Below, piece by piece: positions 58,225 through 64,000 of a DNA stretch of 64,000 nt. Every line of letters starts with the position of its first letter. The first letter of the stretch is position 1. Both the position numbers and the translations under genes were made by a program. The notes under the pieces are model-generated. The model did not search any database. It was not told where the DNA came from and saw only the letters and a program-made list of their open reading frames with translations. This DNA comes from Sphagnum compactum (Eukaryota; Bryophyta; Sphagnopsida; Sphagnales), in contig OZ234504.1 in assembly GCA_965153455.1 (NCBI GenBank), positions 248,001 through 312,000 on the forward strand, in the 5' to 3' direction.

Positions 58225-58776
58225 TCCGACCACAAAAAGTCAGGAATCGACCCAATTTACTTGTTTGTAGAGGGCATGCAACATACTATTGGAAGCTCTC
58301 AACGGAAGCTACAATTTTGTTTCAGACTACATCTCAATCGGAGGTCTACTTGTAAATTCATGGGGCTCCAAAGTCGCAGGATTCCCAACTTGGGTGATTT
58401 CGGGACTCCCACTCGGGAGTCTTGGAATAAAAAGCCATTTGGATGTGGGTCCCGTGAATAGTCACAGAGTATACTATAAGGGGGAAGGTGATGGTTTCCC
58501 CCAAGTCCAGGCCATGGTGAATCTTATGTGTTCGTGTTGCTCGTGGCTCGTCTTAGCACCAAAGGTGTTCCAATTATGCACTAAGCACCTTATGTTGGTT
58601 TTGTGTAGGCCCGTGTGAGTGAGTGAAGCTTGTTAACTCGTCCATCTCGGAGCTCCAGCACACCCCTCTACCTCTCCAAGTGCTATGAGCCAAAGAACGT
58701 GCCCCGATTCCTCCCTCTTCCGTTGTTTTTTACTTAGACTCACATTTGAGTCCTTTAGGGAGTTGGGAGTGCGTCA
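58225..58776 (+). mobile_element. Ty3/gypsy LTR, subfamily I, 5'-truncated (LTR-D)
   Basis: Starts inside an LTR (ccgaccacaaaaagtcagga) and ends GGGAGTGCGTCA at 58776. Subfamily I words (gcccgtgtgagtgagtgaag). Hairpin 58480-58502. Internal pol sequence of element C follows immediately, so this LTR was inserted into element C, and its 5' part was lost when LTR-B arrived or by a deletion. Confidence 0.8.
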
Positions 58777-61564
58777 TTGGAAAAAAAATGTGTAGGAGGT
58801 TATGGCATGTTGTGTGTGATGGGGTCTTGGACGAGTTTGAACCAAAGGAGGCCACCAACATGGTGAGTCTTCACAAGTGCATTAAGCAAATCTTGAACCA
58901 ATTCTTGGACGTGATGCTCGAAGAATTGCCCCATGATTTACCCCCGAGAAGACAAATTGATCATGCAATCGACGTGATGCCGGAAGTGGCACCTCCCACC
59001 AAGGCCCCATATTGAATGAATCATGAGGAATTAAAAGAGCTTAAGGTTCAATTCGAGGAACTCCTTGCAAAGGGATATATCAAACCTAATAAGTCACCAT
59101 ATGGGGCAACCATCTTTTTTGTTCACAAGAAAAATGGGACCTTGAGGATGTGTGTGGATTATAAAGCCCTCAACAAGGTGATATTGAATAATCGATACCC
59201 ATTGCTTTGAATTGATGACTTGTTTGATTGACTTTCAGGAGCCAAAGTGTTTGGTAGGATTGACCTACGTTTTGGGTATTACCAAATCCAAATTGTAGAA
59301 GGGGATGATGAAGAAAAGACTGGTTGCCGCACAGGGTATGGTTCCTACAAGTTCTTGGTGATGCCTTTGGGACTCACCAATGCACCCGCCACATTTTACA
59401 CCCTCATGAATGACATTTTTCGAGAATGGCTTAATGACGTTGTGGTCGTCTTCATAGACGACATTTTGGTTTATAGTAACCCCATGGAAGAGTATGTGCA
59501 ACACCTTCAAAAGGTGTTCCAAAGGTTGAGAAAAAACAAGTTGTATGCCAAGTTTGAGAAATGCGAATTTAGAATCTCGGAGGTGGACTTCCTTGGGCAT
59601 AGGATCACCCAAGAAGGTTTGAAGATGAATGACCACAAGGTAAAGGCAATTTTGGATTGGGAACCGCCTAGGTCGATTCCGGCCTTAAGATCCTTTTTAG
59701 GATTAGCCTCCTATTATCGTAAGTTCATCAAGAACTTTGCAAAGATAGCCATACCTTTGACAAACCTTTTCAAAAAATCATCTGGAATTTACGAATGGGA
59801 GGAGGCATGTAATGAGGCCTTTGAAACCTTGAAAGGCATTTTGGTGAATGCGCCCATGTTGAAGCTGCTCGATTTTGACAAGGATTTTGAGATCCACTCT
59901 GATGCTTCTAACTTTGTGATCGGAGGAGTCCTAGTGCAAAATGGAAGGCCAATGGCATTTGAAAGCAATAAGTTGAGTGAGACGGAGCGAAAGTGACCAA
60001 CGCACGAAAAGGAAATGTGGGCCTTGATACATTGTTTCAAGACTTGGGGCCATTACATAGGTTCCAAGGATGTGGTGGTGTGGACCGACAATATGACCTT
60101 GAAATTTTGCCATTCAACCAAAGTTGTCATCAAAACAAATGAGATGGTAAGACACATTGGCCTTGTTCAATGTGGACATTCGACATAAGCTTGGGAAGGA
60201 AAACGTGGTGCCCGATGCATTAAGTCGAAAACACCAACTTAAAGTGGTGTATGTGGGGGAAACAAAGTTCCAAAAGGGAGTTCAATTTGGGAGCCGCCCT
60301 GATGAGTTTGCCAAAAAAAGGAAATCAGACATTCAAAGGGGGATTAAATCACATTTCCACTTGCAAAATGGACTATTATCATATAAACAAAATCGGCTCT
60401 ATGTTCAAGGGAGGGTAAATGATGTGCTTTTGAAGGAATGTCATGATGGGCCCCTTGCGGGCCATGGTGGTGTGAAGCGCACCACCACATTCCTTAAGAA
60501 GTCCTACTATTGGCCCAATTTGAAGGATGATGCAAAAGAATACGTGAAGACTTGCTTGACTTGCCAACAAAATTGAGTAATTAATAAGAAGCAAGCGGGA
60601 TTGTTGTGACCATTATCGATTCCCGAAGGGCCGTGGGAAGTGTGTCCATGGATTTCATGGTGAGTTTGCCAGCATCAAAGGGTTTTGATGCGACCATGGT
60701 GGTGGTGGATCGATTTAGCAAAATGACACACTTCATTCCCACTAAAGAAAGTGCCATGGCCTAAGAGACGAGAAGATTGTTCTTCATAAACATGTTCAAG
60801 CATCATGGCCTCCCAAAAGACATTGTGTTAGACCGAGACCCCAAGCTCACAAGCAAGTTTTGGAGAACCTTATGGAAGCGCATGGGGTCAGAGCTCAAGA
60901 TGAACACTTCATTCCGACCTCAAACGGATGGACAAACCGAAAGGGTGAACTTGGTCATCCAACAATTCCTAAGGAATTATGTGGCGGCGGATCAACAAGA
61001 TTGGGTGGACCATTTGGAGTTGGCCGAATTTTGTTGCAACAATTTTGGAGCATTCGGCAATGGGGGCCACCCCCTTTGAAATGGTGACGGGCAAGTCACC
61101 AATCGTGCCCACGAGTTGGGCAAGACAACCCCCAAGTGATGCAAGTGAGGAAGTGCCCATAGTCACACAACTTGATGAAGAGAGGTGGCACTTGTCGAAG
61201 ATGGCCACGGCCAATCTTAAGAAGGCACATAAACGATACAAGGATTTTGCGGATAAGTCCCGACGAGAGGTGAACTTTGAAGAAGGGGATGAAATGTGGC
61301 TCAACATCAAGATTTTTCGGTTGCCAGAAGGTTTAAGCCACAAGTTCTTGGGCCCCTATGCGGGCCCATTCAAAATGTTGAAAAAGAAATTTCTCGACAC
61401 TTACAAATTAGAACTATCAAAAAATCTTAAAGTTCATCCCATATTTCATGTTTTGTTTTTGAAGCCGGTCGTCCATGATGCCTCAAGGACCTAATAGAGA
61501 GCACAATTCAAGGCCCCTTCTAGACTTGGTTCATAATGAACCAGAATTTGAAGTGGAGGCCGTG
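58777..61564 (+). pseudogene. Element C: degenerate Ty3/gypsy protease-linker, RT, RNase H and integrase
   Basis: DEFEPKEATNMVSLHKCIKQ, DLPPRRQIDHAIDVMP, RT ([34 protein letters not shown] with FIDD), RNase H (FEIHSDASNFVIGG), integrase (CLTCQQN, VLDRDPKLTSKFW with both Asp kept, RPQTDGQTERVN). Many stops and shifts: TGA at about 59013, 59209, 59229, 59994; shifts around 60100-60190; stops at 60573 and 60762; a shift near 60640 and another near 61070; a stop at 61492. Many stops are CGA-to-TGA or CAA-to-TAA type. The chromodomain is cut off at GTG 61564 by the insertion of element E. Confidence 0.9.
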
Positions 61565-62515
61565 TGACGCACTCCCAAGTTCCTAGTGGACCCACTTGAG
61601 GGTCCAAGTATGGGGCAATGCGGAAGGAGTTGGAACTTGGAGCACGCTCCCGACTTCTAGCACTAGAGGGGGGGTGAGAGGGGTGTGCTAGAAGTCCCGG
61701 GATAGACTAGGAAGAATTGACAAGCTTTACTCACTCACACGGGCCTGCATGAAACCACACAAAGTGGTTAGAACTCATTCTAGGTCCTTTTGGTGTTGGG
61801 ACAGCCACGGGTGAACTCGGACTCACTTTGACACACCACAACCCGGGCTCGGGAGTAAGCCACCACCTTACTCCCTATAATATACTCTGTGACTCGTCGC
61901 GGGGGTGGCATCCAAATGGCCTTTTTGTCCCGGGACTCCCGGGACTCCCGCGTGGGAGTCCCGCTGACGCGCATTTTCGGGACTCCCGCGACTTTGAAGC
62001 TTCATAACTTTCGGGGCAGACCTCCGATCGATTCGCCGTCTGAAGCAAAGTTGTAGGTCTCGTCGAGACCTTTCCAACGGTATGTCGCACGTTTTCTGCA
62101 GCCAAGTATTTCGGGTCGATTCCCGACTTTCAGCGGTCGGGAGTCAAAACTGGCGGAATCCCGGGAGTTCGACTCCCGGACCTTCTTTTGGCCATAACTT
62201 GTGTTTCAGATGTCCAAATGAGTAATGCGAGCCCATTTTAGACATCTGCACTTCAAGAGCTTTCCATTGATATAAAGAGCGCAACAAGCCATTGAGTTTT
62301 GACCCCTCAAAACGCTCTCTGAAGTTTCGGGAGTCCTTTTGGGACTTCACTCTCACCAACTCCCAACATGGGAGTTCACTTGGGAGTGTGAGGGTTCACT
62401 CCCTCACACTCTTTGCATTCCCGGGAGCATGTGATATGACTCCCGGGTCTACTTATAGGGCCGCACACTTGCGACCCCCTTGCCTTGGTCGCGAGCCAAG
62501 GCTAGGGTTGCGACA
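61565..62515 (-). mobile_element. 3' LTR of element E (subfamily I)
   Basis: 951 bases, TGACGCACTCCC (61565) to GTTGCGACA (62515). Element E's own 3' region lies at higher coordinates, so this is its 3' LTR. The preceding target bases are CCGTG (61560-61564), inside the chromodomain codons of element C. A matching CCGTG would be expected at the far end of element E, beyond the window. Hairpin 61851-61875 with a changed but still perfectly paired stem. Confidence 0.92.
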
Positions 62516-63308
62516 CTCTCCCCCACTAGAAGAAGAGGTCAATGTCCTCATTGACACTTAGAATTTATTTCTTCGATGCAATTGCTTTTCTTTGGATCCT
62601 TGGCCATCAAATGCCGACTCCTTGCGGCTTGGACCTTGTCTCAAGCTAACTTAGGCGTCCCCAAGCTTCCAACACTCTCTTGACAAGTCCAAGAGGGTCT
62701 CATAAAAAACCCTCTTCAAATGCTTCGTCAAAAGACCTAAACTAGCCTAATTGACGAAGCCCTCATTTGGGAAGCACTTTCCATCCTTCCCCTCATGAGG
62801 AACTCAAGTCAAGTCTAATCTTGACCTAAGCTACTTGACACGACTCCTTTCCCAATCTCGCGCCTCGGTCACAACAACCAAGCCTTAACAAAAAGGTATG
62901 CTTATCAAGGTACGAGAAGCAATGTTTAGGCTTTGCAAAGGCCTAAGTCCCAAGCTACGCGATTATAGTACGCGAACGGGGTCATGACTTCCCGCGTTGG
63001 CCGCCACTACCAACCAACCCTTCGGGATGCACTTTGGGCATGTGCACGTCCCCGCAAGCTCACCTTGCTTGCCTCCTCTTTTGGGACCAAGATTTCTCTT
63101 AGCCCCCAAGTAGGAGTCCGATTTTGATTTGGGCTTACGCAAGAGAGTTCCATTTGTCCATGCCATTTGCCAACCCCTTTTCTATCATACTCACTTATGT
63201 TTGTGATGCAATCTCTTGGAAGTTTTAAAATTTTGCCTTTATTTCACTTGCAACTTGATGTGGTACATTTGTGTAACTTTCCGCCCCACTAAAAGAAAGG
63301 TGATGTCC
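62516..63308 (-). mobile_element. Element E 3' non-coding region
   Basis: Reverse counterpart of 41199-41984: polypurine-like tract next to the LTR (on the plus strand ctctcccccactagaag) and the same word order. No ORF. Confidence 0.75.
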
Positions 63309-64000
63309 TCATCACGCTCTATGTTTCCTTTGCCTCTTTGCCGGTCTATTGTGGAATTCTTCTATGTCTTCTTAGGCATGTTCCATATCGGACTCATTCA
63401 CCCAAGATGCCTCTATGGGATGGTAACCTTTCCACTTGACCAAGTACTCCCGCTCTCGCCCCCTTAACTGCCTTGACTTGAGCACGGCCTCCACTTCAAA
63501 CTCGGGTTCATTGTGAACCAAGTCCGGAGGGGGCCTTGAGTTGTGCTCTCGATCGGGCCTTGAGGCATCACGGGCGACCGGCTTCAAAAGCGAAACATGA
63601 AATATGGGATGAACCTTAAGATTTTCCGGTAGTTCTAATTTGTAAGTGTCGGGAAATTTCTTTTCCAACACTTTGAATGGACCCGCATATGGGCCCAAGA
63701 ACTTATGGCTCAATCCTTCGGGCAACCGGAAGTTCTTGATGTTCAACCATACTTCATCCCCTTCTTCAAAATTCACCTCTCGACGGGACTTGTCCGCAAA
63801 ACTCTTGTACCTTTTATGCGCCTTCTCAAGATTGGCCTTGGCCATCCCCCACAAGCGCCGCCTTTCTTCATCAAGTTGTGTGACCATGGGCACTTCCTCA
63901 CTTGCATCACTTGGGGGTTGCCCAACCCAAGTTGTGGGCACAATCGGTGACTTGCCCGTTACCATTTGAAATGGGGTGGCCCCCGTTGACGAATGCTCTG
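63309..64000 (-). pseudogene. Element E: integrase C-terminus and chromodomain, continues past right edge
   Basis: The minus strand is open from the edge (GATPFQMVTGKSPIV) through AHKRYKSFADKSRREVNF, LSHKFLGPYAGPFKVLEKK and the chromodomain (YLVKWKGYHPIEASWV) to MEHA, where a TAA (CAA to TAA, about 63369-63371) interrupts before EDIEEFHNRPAK. This is the best-preserved pol C-terminus in the window and contains the nine residues missing in element A. Confidence 0.9.

Noticed and set aside
57405-58776. LTR-B and LTR-D as the two LTRs of one short element
   Set aside because: They are in opposite orientation, belong to different subfamilies and enclose no internal region.
1-64000. tRNA, rRNA or other structured RNA genes
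   Set aside because: I looked for T-arm and anticodon-arm patterns and rRNA words on both strands and found none that hold together; a covariance-model scan would be decisive.

Overview
This is plant nuclear DNA. It has canonical GT/AG introns, plant-type LRR receptor kinase and NLR sequence, Ty3/gypsy chromovirus elements primed by initiator-Met tRNA, Helitron ends and telo-box motifs. An NLR with an N-terminal alpha/beta-hydrolase (the hydrolase-NBS-LRR or HNL class, first described in liverworts) points to a non-flowering land plant. The species cannot be fixed from the window. No gene here is clearly intact; almost everything recognisable is a fragment or pseudogene.

Left part (1-31 kb). 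Exons of the splicing factor CWC22 lie at the left edge on the minus strand. They are followed by Helitron helicase remnants around a complete-looking 543-bp non-autonomous Helitron, several local tandem duplications, a decayed organellar-type seryl-tRNA synthetase that runs straight into a 2.1-kb dimeric satellite-like array, dispersed C/A-rich repeats, an isolated LTR, the last exon of a thylakoid-lumen FKBP16-3-like isomerase, and a broken At4g36180-like LRR receptor kinase. From 24.7 to 31 kb no gene is recognised.

Central part (32-57 kb). Two closely related HNL genes face each other. The left (+) copy keeps the hydrolase exons and about 39 LRR units of 72 bp, but it has lost the whole NB-ARC exon and one splice acceptor. 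The right (-) copy keeps hydrolase, NB-ARC and LRR, but the NB-ARC carries several stops and a frameshift. Between them lie PP2A scaffold (A) subunit exons and half of a Ty3/gypsy element. The other half of that element is on the opposite strand at 54.7-57.2 kb.

Key structural result. Re-inverting 37,604-54,725 (17.1 kb) would at once rejoin a broken 72-bp LRR unit, rejoin gag-protease to reverse transcriptase, pair a 5' LTR with its 3' LTR, and bring together a 5-bp target duplication (TGAAT/CGAAT). The two HNL genes were therefore probably a head-to-tail tandem pair before an inversion whose breakpoints lie in the LRR array and in the retroelement.

Right part (57-64 kb). Nested Ty3/gypsy remnants: two abutting LTR pieces, a degenerate protease-RT-integrase element, and a younger element on the minus strand inserted into it and running off the right edge. 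The LTRs fall in two subfamilies. All but one deleted copy keep a hairpin beside the TATA-like box, with compensating changes in one copy.
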